DNA from: Gemmatimonadaceae bacterium
Lineage (GTDB): Bacteria > Gemmatimonadota > Gemmatimonadetes > Gemmatimonadales > Gemmatimonadaceae
Direction: 5' to 3'
DNA: 12,725 nucleotides
Assembly (NCBI GenBank): GCA_025451425.1
Contig: JANWKK010000173.1
Coordinates: forward strand, 1 to 12,725
Below are positions 1-7,425 of the stretch, piece after piece; the stretch's first letter is position 1, and each line of letters opens with the position of its first letter. Under the pieces are notes generated by a model that was not told the origin of the DNA, searched no databases, and was given only the letters and a program-made list of their open reading frames with translations. The translations under genes were made by a program, and so were the position numbers.

Positions 1-1797
1 AGCGACAAGTTAACGTTCGAAACACGCGCCTTCTACGGACGCAACTTCATCAATTCGCTACAAGGCGGCAATAACTGGACGGCGCTCACGGGCAACGCAT
101 CGAATGGCGATCCTCGAAATGCCACCGCGCTGCGGCCGTACGGAGAAGCCTGGGTCTCGGTCTCGGACATCAAGAAGATGACATCGTTCAGCGACGCCAA
201 CCGGTATACGGGCGGCGGGACGATGAGCTATCAGACGCTTCCCAACTTCCTCAATCGCGTCACCGTCGGCGTCGACCTCACGAACGACAACAAGCAGCGC
301 TTCTTCCCCTACGACGGCAACTACGGGTCGGCATACGTCTTCAATGGTGAGAAGGACGACGCGTATCGCTATTACTCGATCTACACTGCGGACTACATGG
401 GGCAGCTCACGTTCCATCTGCCCTTCAACATCGGTTCGGACTTCTCATTCGGAGGGCAGGGCTTCTACGAGACCGACCAGGAGAACGTGGCCATCGGCAA
501 GAGTTTCCCGGGCCCGGGAGTCAGCACGGTGAGCGCTGGCTCGCAGGTGTTCGGCTCGGAGCTATACGCGCACGACGTGAACGTTGGCGCGCTGGCGCAG
601 AATCGATTCTCCTATCGCGATCGGCTCTTCACGACTATCGGCGTGCGCGTCGATGGCAACAGTGCCTTCGGGAAGAGTTATGGATATCAGACGTATCCGA
701 AGATGGACGTCGCGTACAACATCGGCGGCTTGTCCTTCGTGCCGAAGGTCGTGAGCAACCTCAAACTGCGCGGCGCGTGGGGCAAGGCCGGGAAAGCGCC
801 AGGCCCCTTCGATCAATATCAAACTTTTAGACCCGAAGCCGTCTTCTCGGCGACGCCGGCTTTGACGCCGTACAACCCGGGTAACACGCAGTTGGCGCCG
901 GAGATCACGACGGAGATCGACGGCGGCTTCGACGCGGGTCTCTTCAACGATCGCGTGGGCCTCGAGTTCTCGTACTACCGACAGGCAACGAAGGACGCGA
1001 TTGTTCCCGTGCAGCTCCCGCCGAGCGAAGGCTTCACCCAAGCGCAAAAGCAGAACATCGGCGGTATCATCAACGGCGGCTGGGAAGCGGGGATCAATTG
1101 GCTCACCGTTGCTTCTCGTGACCTCGAATGGCATAACGATTTCCGCCTCGACGGAAACAAGAACAAGGTCACTGATCTGCACGGCCTGATCATCGGCAGC
1201 AATACCAGCTACCGAGTCGGCTATCCGATTCTCGGCATCTGGATGCAGCGGCCGGTGTCGTACAACGCGACGACGAAGACGTGGGTGCGCAGCGACACGG
1301 TACAGTACATGGGACCGCCGCTGCCGACATTTAACTTCTCCTACACGCCCACGCTCCGGTGGCGGAAGTTCCAGATGTTCGCCCTCGTGACGATGGAGCG
1401 CGGCTCGATCCTCCAGAACACCGATCGGCCGTACCGATTCCGGCAGCACACCGGCGACGAGTTCCTCTCGCTCCTCGGGCCGGGCGGCGTGAACACCGCT
1501 GCGTCCGATTCGGCGGTGAAGTACTGGCAGCTCTTCGACGATCCCGAATCGCGCAACAACACGCGCATCCGGACGATCTCTCTGTCGTATGAGCTGCCGC
1601 AGAGCCTCACGTCGAAGGCACGTGTTGGAACGACATCGGTGATGGTCTCAGAGAACAATGTGAAGATCTGGGCCCACTGCCATTGTCAGGATCCGGATCA
1701 GAACACGTACGCTGGTGCCGACTTCTCAACCCAACTGGGCTTCTTGCCCGATCCGGCCCCGCACGTGTTCCGCGTGGCCATCCGTTCGAAATTCTGA
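1..1797 (+). CDS. SusC/RagA-family TonB-dependent outer-membrane receptor, 5'-truncated by window edge
   Basis: The reading frame is open from base 1 to the TGA at 1795-1797, giving the last ~598 residues of a protein whose family members usually have about 1000. Signal peptide, regulatory Ig-like domain and plug lie upstream of the window. What remains is the 22-strand beta-barrel half: alternating aromatic/polar strands, a GGFDAGLFNDRVGLEFSYYR-type strand (codons near 922-981), and the family C-terminal pattern N-V-K-I-W followed by DPDQNTYAG and a final strand ending in Phe. The corresponding segment of the complete receptor at 7794-10952 aligns by eye (GGFDAALLNGRV, then RNLAMW and DPEFNNFGN). 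The receptor would import a substrate, handed over by the SusD-like lipoprotein encoded 43 bp downstream, using TonB/proton-motive force. Oddity: a His-Cys-His-Cys run at 1675-1686 in a position that is aromatic in the other copy. Family is secure; substrate is unknown, though the downstream peptidase suggests peptides. Confidence 0.93.
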   Translation, partial: SDKLTFETRAFYGRNFINSLQGGNNWTALTGNASNGDPRNATALRPYGEAWVSVSDIKKMTSFSDANRYTGGGTMSYQTLPNFLNRVTVGVDLTNDNKQRFFPYDGNYGSAYVFNGEKDDAYRYYSIYTADYMGQLTFHLPFNIGSDFSFGGQGFYETDQENVAIGKSFPGPGVSTVSAGSQVFGSELYAHDVNVGALAQNRFSYRDRLFTTIGVRVDGNSAFGKSYGYQTYPKMDVAYNIGGLSFVPKVVSNLKLRGAWGKAGKAPGPFDQYQTFRPEAVFSATPALTPYNPGNTQLAPEITTEIDGGFDAGLFNDRVGLEFSYYRQATKDAIVPVQLPPSEGFTQAQKQNIGGIINGGWEAGINWLTVASRDLEWHNDFRLDGNKNKVTDLHGLIIGSNTSYRVGYPILGIWMQRPVSYNATTKTWVRSDTVQYMGPPLPTFNFSYTPTLRWRKFQMFALVTMERGSILQNTDRPYRFRQHTGDEFLSLLGPGGVNTAASDSAVKYWQLFDDPESRNNTRIRTISLSYELPQSLTSKARVGTTSVMVSENNVKIWAHCHCQDPDQNTYAGADFSTQLGFLPDPAPHVFRVAIRSKF

Positions 1798-1840
1798 CCG
1801 CGTGCAACCAGTTCGCAAACCTTCGCTACGAGATTCGATA

Positions 1841-3193
1841 ATGACGCATAGACTGACGACTCGAGCATCGCGCGCGCTGCTGCACGGCCTGGCGGTCGCC
1901 GCACTCATCGTGACAGGAGGCTGTCACGACATTCTCAAAGTTCAGGATCCGCAAAACTTCGCCAGCGGGTCACTCGACAATCCCGTTCTCTGGCCGTCGC
2001 TCGCCAACGGCGCCGAAGGTGATCTCCAACTGCAGGTCTCGAGCTTGGCCATCTTCACTGGGATGCTGTCCGACGAGCTCTGGGACAGCAGCACCTGGAT
2101 CGATTGGCACGACGTGTCCACCGGCGCTATTCGCGTCAACTGGGCAACGAATGGCGCTTGGTCGGCAACGATGGACGGCATTCTTCGCGCGCGGTACTCG
2201 GCCCAAGCCACGGCCACGCGATTCGCCGCGGACATGAAGGATACGGCGAACACGAGTCCGCTCATGGTGCAGGTGAAGGCGGTGGACGCCTGGTCGGATC
2301 TGCTGCTCGCAATGGGCTTCTGCGAAGCACCGGCGACGCAAGGATCCGCAACCGTGTCGGACACGGTGATGTTCCAGAACGCCCTCACCAAGTTGACGGC
2401 AGTGCTGGCGTTAGCGCAGGCGGCGCACTACACACCCGCGCAGGCGACGACGAAAACGACAACGATCAACTGGATGAACGCGGGCATTGCGCGGGCTAAT
2501 CTGATGCTCGGCAAGTACGATGCGGCAATCGCCGCCGCGCAGCAGGTGCCAGCGGGTTTCGAGAAGGATGCCGTCTACTCCGGAAACACGACGGCGCAGA
2601 ACAACCAGCTCTTCTTCCAGGGTAACTTCGGCTCGAACCGATCGTACACGATTCGCAATTCGTGGTACGCCCAGATCGATACAGTGCAGGGTTTCCTGCT
2701 CGACTGGAACAGCGGCCAGCTCGATACCCGCGTGCCGCTCAACCACGATAACAACAACAAGCTTGGTTACAACAACGGCGCCGGCGGTACGGTCCGCTTC
2801 TTCAGCAACGGGAAAGCCAACTCGGCGGCGTCGCCGGTCGCGATGGCGAAATACGCCGAGATGCTGCTGATCCAGGCGGAGGCCAACTGGCGGAAGGGCG
2901 ACAACGCCACAGCAGTGAGTTTCTTGAATACGAATCGCGCGCTCGCCGGTCTGCCCGCGATCACGCTGCCGACGACCGGGGACGTCAACACCTGGGTGCG
3001 CGACGCGATTCTCAGCGAGCGCTTTGCGACGCTGTACACCGAGGGATTCCGGATGCAGGATCTCTATCGATTCGGTCTGGTCGCGGCGCGCGTCGGTACG
3101 GGTCGAGCGACGAAGTTGCCTCTCTCGCGCACGGAAGAGGTGAATAACTCCAGCATTGGAATTGGCCACGGGAAGTGTCCCGCAGTGAGTTGA
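1841..3193 (+). CDS. SusD/RagB-family substrate-binding outer-membrane lipoprotein
   Basis: This 450-residue protein is probably the surface-exposed lid that captures ligand for the SusC-like barrel encoded just upstream. The ATG at 1841 is preferred over an upstream in-frame ATG at 1715, which would overlap the receptor gene by 83 bp and bury the signal sequence. From 1841 the protein starts with a basic n-region, a hydrophobic stretch and a lipobox-like T-G-G-C with Cys28 as the lipidation site. The C-terminal third carries the family signature: AEMLLIQAEANWRKGD then LNTNRALAGLP (about residues 335-370), and LSERFATLYTEGFRMQDLYR (about 390-410). Cys161 and Cys446 could form a disulfide that pins the C-terminus. 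Length is at the short end of the family's usual range. The Shine-Dalgarno is weak, so translation may be coupled to the upstream gene. Ligand class is not readable from sequence. Confidence 0.92.
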   Translation: MTHRLTTRASRALLHGLAVAALIVTGGCHDILKVQDPQNFASGSLDNPVLWPSLANGAEGDLQLQVSSLAIFTGMLSDELWDSSTWIDWHDVSTGAIRVNWATNGAWSATMDGILRARYSAQATATRFAADMKDTANTSPLMVQVKAVDAWSDLLLAMGFCEAPATQGSATVSDTVMFQNALTKLTAVLALAQAAHYTPAQATTKTTTINWMNAGIARANLMLGKYDAAIAAAQQVPAGFEKDAVYSGNTTAQNNQLFFQGNFGSNRSYTIRNSWYAQIDTVQGFLLDWNSGQLDTRVPLNHDNNNKLGYNNGAGGTVRFFSNGKANSAASPVAMAKYAEMLLIQAEANWRKGDNATAVSFLNTNRALAGLPAITLPTTGDVNTWVRDAILSERFATLYTEGFRMQDLYRFGLVAARVGTGRATKLPLSRTEEVNNSSIGIGHGKCPAVS

Positions 3194-3203
3194 GCAGATT
3201 CGA

Positions 3204-3923
3204 ATGAAGGCTTGGCTGCACCGTCGGCTCGAGGCGAACGACTCCGTTCGCCTCGACCGACGCGGTTTTGTCGCGATGATCACTGGCGCAGTCGGCGCGA
3301 CTGCCCTCGCGCGCTTTGTCGCAGCGTGCGGTGGAGATCATGTTGTCGCGCCAACCAACGCGCAGGGCACGTTGCACGGCACGGTGAAGGACGCCCAAGG
3401 GAATCCGCAGACCATTGGCCGCATCTACCTCTTGTTGAAGAGCGGCCAGAATCAGAACCTCTATGCCGACGTCGACGCGAAGGGCACGTTCAGCTTTGGC
3501 GCTGTCGATGTCGGCTCGTACCAACTGCGGTATTGGGGCGGCGCCCAGGCGTCCGTGCCCGAGCCGAATCCGAATCCGGTGCGAATCGACGTGACGGCGA
3601 ATGCCGACTCGCTGGTTGACTTCACGATCGCACTCGGCAATCCCGATGCGAACGAGCAAGAGATCTACGCCGGAGATAATTTCTTCCAGCAGCAGCCGTT
3701 CGGCGACCTGAATGGGACCGTGACGGTGAAACTGGGCACGGTGGTGTGCTGGTACAACGTCGGCGTCGCGGAGCACACCGTGACGGGAGGTCCGTGGGGG
3801 GACTCGGGTACGCTGGGGGAGGCTGACGAATTCATGTGGACGGCGAATCAGGTCGGTACGTTCGGCTATCGGTGCAACTTTCACAATCCGCAGATGCAAG
3901 CCATACTCAATGTCATCGCCTAA
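3204..3923 (+). CDS. Tat-signal lipoprotein with carboxypeptidase-regulatory-like and C-terminal cupredoxin domains
   Basis: A 239-residue exported protein starting 10 bp after the susD-like gene. Residues 1-42 form a twin-arginine signal (L-D-R19-R20-G-F-V, then a hydrophobic stretch) ending in a V-A-A-Cys42 lipobox, so it is probably exported folded and lipid-anchored. About residues 53-110 read as a carboxypeptidase-regulatory-like beta-sandwich: GTLHGTVKDAQGNPQ, then DAKGTFSFGAVDVGSYQLR. The last ~85 residues look like a type-1 copper cupredoxin. His191 lies in EHTVTGG, and the ligand loop YRCNFHNPQM gives Cys224, His227 and Met231. The Cys-X2-His-X3-Met spacing lies between the amicyanin (X2) and plastocyanin (X4) types. 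Probable role is periplasmic or surface electron transfer or copper binding; the partner is unknown. Position between susD and an S9 peptidase gene suggests co-transcription. Domain assignments rest on motifs, not on a profile search. Confidence 0.85.
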   Translation: MKAWLHRRLEANDSVRLDRRGFVAMITGAVGATALARFVAACGGDHVVAPTNAQGTLHGTVKDAQGNPQTIGRIYLLLKSGQNQNLYADVDAKGTFSFGAVDVGSYQLRYWGGAQASVPEPNPNPVRIDVTANADSLVDFTIALGNPDANEQEIYAGDNFFQQQPFGDLNGTVTVKLGTVVCWYNVGVAEHTVTGGPWGDSGTLGEADEFMWTANQVGTFGYRCNFHNPQMQAILNVIA

Positions 3924-3968
3924 CGATGACCTCACCTCGTCGTCGGCCCACCCTGCGACTCAGCCAAC

Positions 3969-3972
3969 GGAG
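3969..3972 (+). promoter_or_regulatory. Shine-Dalgarno site fixing the start of the S9 peptidase gene
   Basis: GGAG lies 6 nt before the ATG at 3979. This supports that start over the in-frame ATG at 3910, which overlaps the end of the preceding gene by 14 bp, has no comparable site, and would add 23 polar residues in front of the signal peptide. Confidence 0.7.
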
Positions 3973-3978
3973 CTCGTT

Positions 3979-6438
3979 ATGAATTGGTCCCGCGGGTTCA
4001 CCCGCAGTGCACTCGTCCTGGGGACACTGGCCTCGTCAATCACGCCGCGCAGCGCCAGTGCGCAACAGGTGAGCTACACACGCGCCGAGCAATTGCTCGA
4101 CTGGAACACGACGCTGCTCGTGTCCGGCGACGAGGTGCGCCCACAGTGGTTGCTCGACGGCGCGCGATTCTGGTATCGCAACAAGACCGCCAACGGCGCC
4201 GACTTCGTGATCATCGATCCGGTGCGAGGCACGCGCTCGTTGCTCTTCGAGAATACTCGACTCGCCGCCGCAATGTCCGTTGCCAACGACACGAGCTACG
4301 ATCCGTCGAAGCTCCCGTTCCGGACATTCAAGTTCACGAATGACGGAAAGAACGAACGCGAGATCGAGTTCACGGCGAACAAGAGGCGCTTTCTCTGCGA
4401 TATCGGCTCGTACAAGTGCTCGGTGCACGACACGCTGCCGAGCGAAGTGCCGTACGTGGTCTCTCCGGACAAGAAGTGGGAGGCATTCGTCTCCAAGTAC
4501 AATGTGTACGTTCGCCCGCACGGCGGTGGCGATTCGACGCAGCTCACGACCGATGGCGAGCGGTACTGGTCGTACGGCCTCAACGACCCGCGGCCGAGCG
4601 AACTGCAACGGCCGCAGCCGCGCCGTCCGCAAATCCGATGGTCGCCGGATTCGAAGAAGCTCATGGTCGCCCGGAACGATGAGCGGCACGTCGGACTGAT
4701 GTCCTACATCTCGTACACACCGCAGCGGCCCAAGGTCTACAGTCAGCCCTATGCACTTCCCGGCGACACGATCGTACCGGTGCCGGGCTTTCACATCATC
4801 GACGTCGCGGCGAAGACCAACCTCGCGGTGAAGCTCACGCCGACGCCAAACCAGCTGACCATCGTTGGATCCGCGCGCGACTCGGCGTGGAGCGCGATGT
4901 CCGACAAGGTGTACGTCACCTGGTTCACGCGAGGTTCAAAGAGTGCTTATCTCGCGTCCGTCGACGCGAAGACCGGCGCGGTGCACGTGATCGCGCGCGA
5001 TTCGTCGAAGACGTTCGTGGAAATCGGCCCACCGACTTTTGATCCGGTCAGTTGGTACGTCACCAAAGATGGCTCGGATGCCTTCTGGTGGTCGGAACGG
5101 GATGGCTGGTCGCACCTGTACCGGATGGACGCGGGTGGCACGGGCTCCATCGCACAGGCGGGCGCGCCGGCTGGCTCGTCGCGCAGTGCTGTTGCCAATG
5201 GCGAGGTGGATCTCTCGAGCTCGAAGTTCCGTAGCGGAATGCAGAAGAACCAGCTGACGACGGGTGAGTGGGACGTTGGCCAAATCGAGTCCGTCGACGA
5301 GACCAACAAGTACGTGTACTTCACGGCGCGCGGACGCGAGCCGGGCGTGCCCTATTACGCCCGGTTGTATCGCGTCAATTACGACGGCAGCGGGCTCACG
5401 CTGCTGACGCCGGAAGATGGGCATCACGACATCGATTTCTCGCCTAACGGGAAGTATTTCATCGACAGCTACTCACGCATCGAGAAGGCGCCGGTGACGG
5501 TGCTTCGCGCCGCGCCGGACGGCCACATCGTGCGCAAGCTCGAGGATTCCGATGTCAGCCGGCTGCAGGGAGCGGGATGGAAGCCGGCGTCGGTGTTCAC
5601 GGTGAAGGCGCGCGACGGTGTCACCGATCTGTACGGCGTCATCTATCTGCCGCCCAAGCTCGATAGCACCAAGAAGTACCCGATCATCGATCACATCTAC
5701 CCTGGGCCCCAGGTCGGCAGCGTTGGGCAGTGGAAGTTCAAGAACGGCGGCGAGGACTTCTCGCTCGCCGAGCTCGGATTCGTCGTGATCGAGCTCGATC
5801 ACCTCGGCACGCCATTCCGATCGAAGTCGTTCCACGACAACTATTACGGCAACTTCGGCGACAACGGGCTTCCCGATCACATCTCGGCGATCAAGCAGCT
5901 CGCGGCGCAATACAAGTTCATCGATCTCGACCGCGTCGGCATCTTTGGACATTCCGGTGGCGGCTTCGCTTCGACAGACGCCATGCTGCGGTATCCGGAC
6001 TTCTTCAAGGTTGCCGTCTCAGGCTCGGGAAACCACGACAATCGCAGCTACAACATCTATTGGGCGGAGAAGTATCAGGGGTTGATGAACAAGGACACGC
6101 TGCGCAAGACGGACAACTTCGAGGGCTCCGCCAATAAGTCGATGGCGAAGAATCTGCGCGGCCATCTGCTGCTGATGCATGGCGACATGGATGACAACGT
6201 GCATCCCGCGAACACGATTCAGCTTGTCGATGAGCTGATCAAGGCGAATAAGACGTTCGATCTGATCATTGCTCCAAATCGCAACCACGGATTGAACGAG
6301 CCGTACTTCATCCGCCGTCGGTGGGATTACTTCGTGACGTATTTGTTGGGCGGGACGCCGCCGGACAATTATCTCATCGTCCGGCCAGTGGATCCGGCGG
6401 GCAGTGCCAACACGCCAGATCCCGACGACGATCCGTAG
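3979..6438 (+). CDS. Secreted S9-family serine peptidase (dipeptidyl-peptidase IV-like)
   Basis: This 819-residue protein begins with a Sec signal peptide, cleavage likely after S-A-S-A28 before QQ. An N-terminal beta-propeller (about residues 90-520) contains blade motifs such as RWSPDSKKL and DFSPNGKYF. A C-terminal alpha/beta-hydrolase domain (about 560-810) holds the triad: Ser659 in G-H-S-G-G-G, Asp738 in GDMDDNVH, His770 in NRNHGL. The 32-residue Asp-His spacing equals that of human DPP-IV (D708, H740), and Tyr574 in IYPGP matches its oxyanion tyrosine. It should cleave peptides in the periplasm or outside the cell, probably near proline. Two departures from classical DPP-IV: the nucleophile elbow is GHSGGG, not GWSYGG, and the double-Glu N-terminus-binding motif is not evident, only Glu208 in a Pro/Arg-rich stretch. 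Exact specificity is therefore open. An acidic Pro/Asp tail ends the protein. It is the last gene of the susC-susD-cupredoxin operon. Confidence 0.93.
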   Translation: MNWSRGFTRSALVLGTLASSITPRSASAQQVSYTRAEQLLDWNTTLLVSGDEVRPQWLLDGARFWYRNKTANGADFVIIDPVRGTRSLLFENTRLAAAMSVANDTSYDPSKLPFRTFKFTNDGKNEREIEFTANKRRFLCDIGSYKCSVHDTLPSEVPYVVSPDKKWEAFVSKYNVYVRPHGGGDSTQLTTDGERYWSYGLNDPRPSELQRPQPRRPQIRWSPDSKKLMVARNDERHVGLMSYISYTPQRPKVYSQPYALPGDTIVPVPGFHIIDVAAKTNLAVKLTPTPNQLTIVGSARDSAWSAMSDKVYVTWFTRGSKSAYLASVDAKTGAVHVIARDSSKTFVEIGPPTFDPVSWYVTKDGSDAFWWSERDGWSHLYRMDAGGTGSIAQAGAPAGSSRSAVANGEVDLSSSKFRSGMQKNQLTTGEWDVGQIESVDETNKYVYFTARGREPGVPYYARLYRVNYDGSGLTLLTPEDGHHDIDFSPNGKYFIDSYSRIEKAPVTVLRAAPDGHIVRKLEDSDVSRLQGAGWKPASVFTVKARDGVTDLYGVIYLPPKLDSTKKYPIIDHIYPGPQVGSVGQWKFKNGGEDFSLAELGFVVIELDHLGTPFRSKSFHDNYYGNFGDNGLPDHISAIKQLAAQYKFIDLDRVGIFGHSGGGFASTDAMLRYPDFFKVAVSGSGNHDNRSYNIYWAEKYQGLMNKDTLRKTDNFEGSANKSMAKNLRGHLLLMHGDMDDNVHPANTIQLVDELIKANKTFDLIIAPNRNHGLNEPYFIRRRWDYFVTYLLGGTPPDNYLIVRPVDPAGSANTPDPDDDP

Positions 6439-6445
6439 TCGGAAT

Positions 6446-6487
6446 GCGTGGCGCGTGGCGCGTGGCGCGTGGTGCGGGATGCGGGTT
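6446..6487 (+). repeat. Heptanucleotide tandem repeat, six degenerate units
   Basis: Six consecutive 7-bp units start 7 bp after the peptidase stop codon: GCGTGGC three times, then GCGTGGT, GCGGGAT and GCGGGTT. The drift from GCGTGGC to GCGGGNT is stepwise along the array. The repeat is outside any supported gene. Confidence 0.85.
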
Positions 6488-6545
6488 GAGAGAGCGCGGT
6501 TGCCTGTGAGAGAACTCTAGAGCTCCTTCACCCCGCACCCCGCAC
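6472..6545. terminator. Long imperfect inverted repeat between convergent genes, possible bidirectional terminator
   Basis: The arm at 6472-6489 can pair with 6528-6545 over 18 positions with two mismatches, around a 38-nt loop that contains the 8-bp palindrome CTCTAGAG at 6515-6522. The element lies between the convergent S9 peptidase and homoserine kinase genes, where transcription from both sides must end. There is no clear T-tract, so intrinsic termination is uncertain. The right arm is embedded in three CCCCGCR units. Confidence 0.45.
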
Positions 6546-6551
6546 CCCGCG
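6531..6551 (+). repeat. Second heptanucleotide array (CCCCGCR, three units), inverted relative to the first
   Basis: CCCCGCA, CCCCGCA and CCCCGCG follow head to tail, ending 1 bp before the thrB stop codon. Read on the other strand they are TGCGGGG-type units, closely related to the GCGGGAT/GCGGGTT units at 6474-6487. The two arrays therefore form a foldback pair. Confidence 0.8.
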
Positions 6552-6552
6552 A

Positions 6553-7425
6553 TCACAGGATTCTCGCCCCCAGTGGATCCATTCGCTCAACGCGCGACGT
6601 TGCCTGAACGCCGCGTGATGCGTAGGCGGCGCACATCGCGCTCGCGATGCGTGTTGCCGATGCATCGTCGGGCGCGAACGCGAAGCTCGTTGGCCCGGCG
6701 CCGGAAATCGAGCAGCCCACTGCACCTGCGGAGAGCGCAGCCGCCTTCGCCTCGCTGAAGCCAGGCAACAGCGGCGCGCGCACCGGTTCCGCGATGCGGT
6801 CATCGAGCGCGCGGCGCAGCAGATCGAGGTCACCGCTTGCAAATGCCGCGACCATCGCGGCGATGTTCGCACTTTGCTGAACGAGCAGCGCTCGGTCGAT
6901 CGACGCGGGCAACACGGCGCGCGCCTCGGCAGTGCGCAAGCGCTGCTCGGGCTGAACGAGCACGACGCGCAGCGCCGCAGGGAAGGGAAGACGCACGACG
7001 TCGAGTGGGTCGATCGAGCGAACCAGTACGACGGCACCCAGCAGGGCGGGTCCGACGTTGTCGGCGTGTCGTCCCGCGACCATCGCCTCTGCATCGAGCG
7101 CCGCGCTGCCGCCTTGCCCGCCGGCGAGCGGTAAGCCTTTCGTGACTCGCATAACGAGTGAACGCTCGGGCCGCACGCGAGCCGTGTGTAACACGGCCAT
7201 TGCGGCGATGGCCGCCGCATGACGCGTCGGGTTGCTCGAGAGCTCAGGAGATCCCGGCTCGAGAATGCGGATCAGCGTTTGAGACGGCTCGTCGCTGAAC
7301 GCCAGCTCCACGACGTCGCCACGCCCTGTAACGGCGCAGCCGAGGATATCGAGGCCAGGCCCCATGTTACCGATGCCGCCTGGCGCGTAGACGCGGATGG
7401 GTGCAGGCGGCCTGTTGCTAGACAT
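6553..7425 (-). CDS. thrB: Homoserine kinase (GHMP family)
   Basis: Phosphorylates L-homoserine with ATP to O-phospho-L-homoserine, the step before threonine synthase; cytoplasmic. The 290-residue product shows GHMP features in order: an N-terminal strand IRVYAPGGIGNMGPGLDILG (residues 10-29), the ATP-binding loop P99-L-A-G-G-Q-G-G-S-A-A109, the kinase-specific LRTAEARAVLP near 163-173, the DDRIAEPVRAPLLPGF segment, and the C-terminal glycine loop GCSISGAGPTS. Length is close to the usual ~300. The ATP loop is a variant: the family norm is G-L-G-S-S-A-A. The ATG at 7425 gives a normal N-terminus, but a TTG at 7431 sits 6 nt after a GAGG, and an ATG at 7497 with GGAAG upstream would add 24 residues. 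No threonine-pathway neighbour lies in the window, so it appears monocistronic. It is convergent with the peptidase gene and divergent from the second susC. Confidence 0.92.
   Translation of the reverse strand: MSSNRPPAPIRVYAPGGIGNMGPGLDILGCAVTGRGDVVELAFSDEPSQTLIRILEPGSPELSSNPTRHAAAIAAMAVLHTARVRPERSLVMRVTKGLPLAGGQGGSAALDAEAMVAGRHADNVGPALLGAVVLVRSIDPLDVVRLPFPAALRVVLVQPEQRLRTAEARAVLPASIDRALLVQQSANIAAMVAAFASGDLDLLRRALDDRIAEPVRAPLLPGFSEAKAAALSAGAVGCSISGAGPTSFAFAPDDASATRIASAMCAAYASRGVQATSRVERMDPLGARIL

Noticed and set aside
562..1449. Long open frame on the minus strand inside the first receptor gene
   Set aside because: It is antisense to a clearly coding frame, is very rich in Arg and Val with no recognisable domain, and is a typical GC-rich shadow frame.
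1675..1686. His-Cys-His-Cys as the start of a zinc finger or heme-binding domain
   Set aside because: It is too short, there is no C-X2-C-H heme motif, and the flanking residues match the ordinary C-terminal barrel of SusC proteins.
3012..3935. Long minus-strand frame of 307 codons across the susD/cupredoxin junction
   Set aside because: It spans the ends of two well-supported plus-strand genes, has an Arg-rich composition without motifs, and mirrors their codon pattern.
3910..3978. Upstream ATG at 3910 as the start of the S9 peptidase, overlapping the cupredoxin gene
   Set aside because: It adds 23 polar residues ahead of an otherwise normal signal peptide and has no good ribosome site; GGAG sits 6 nt before 3979.
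6446..6551. CRISPR array
   Set aside because: Units are 7 bp with no spacers and no cas gene nearby; this is a simple tandem repeat with an inverted partner.
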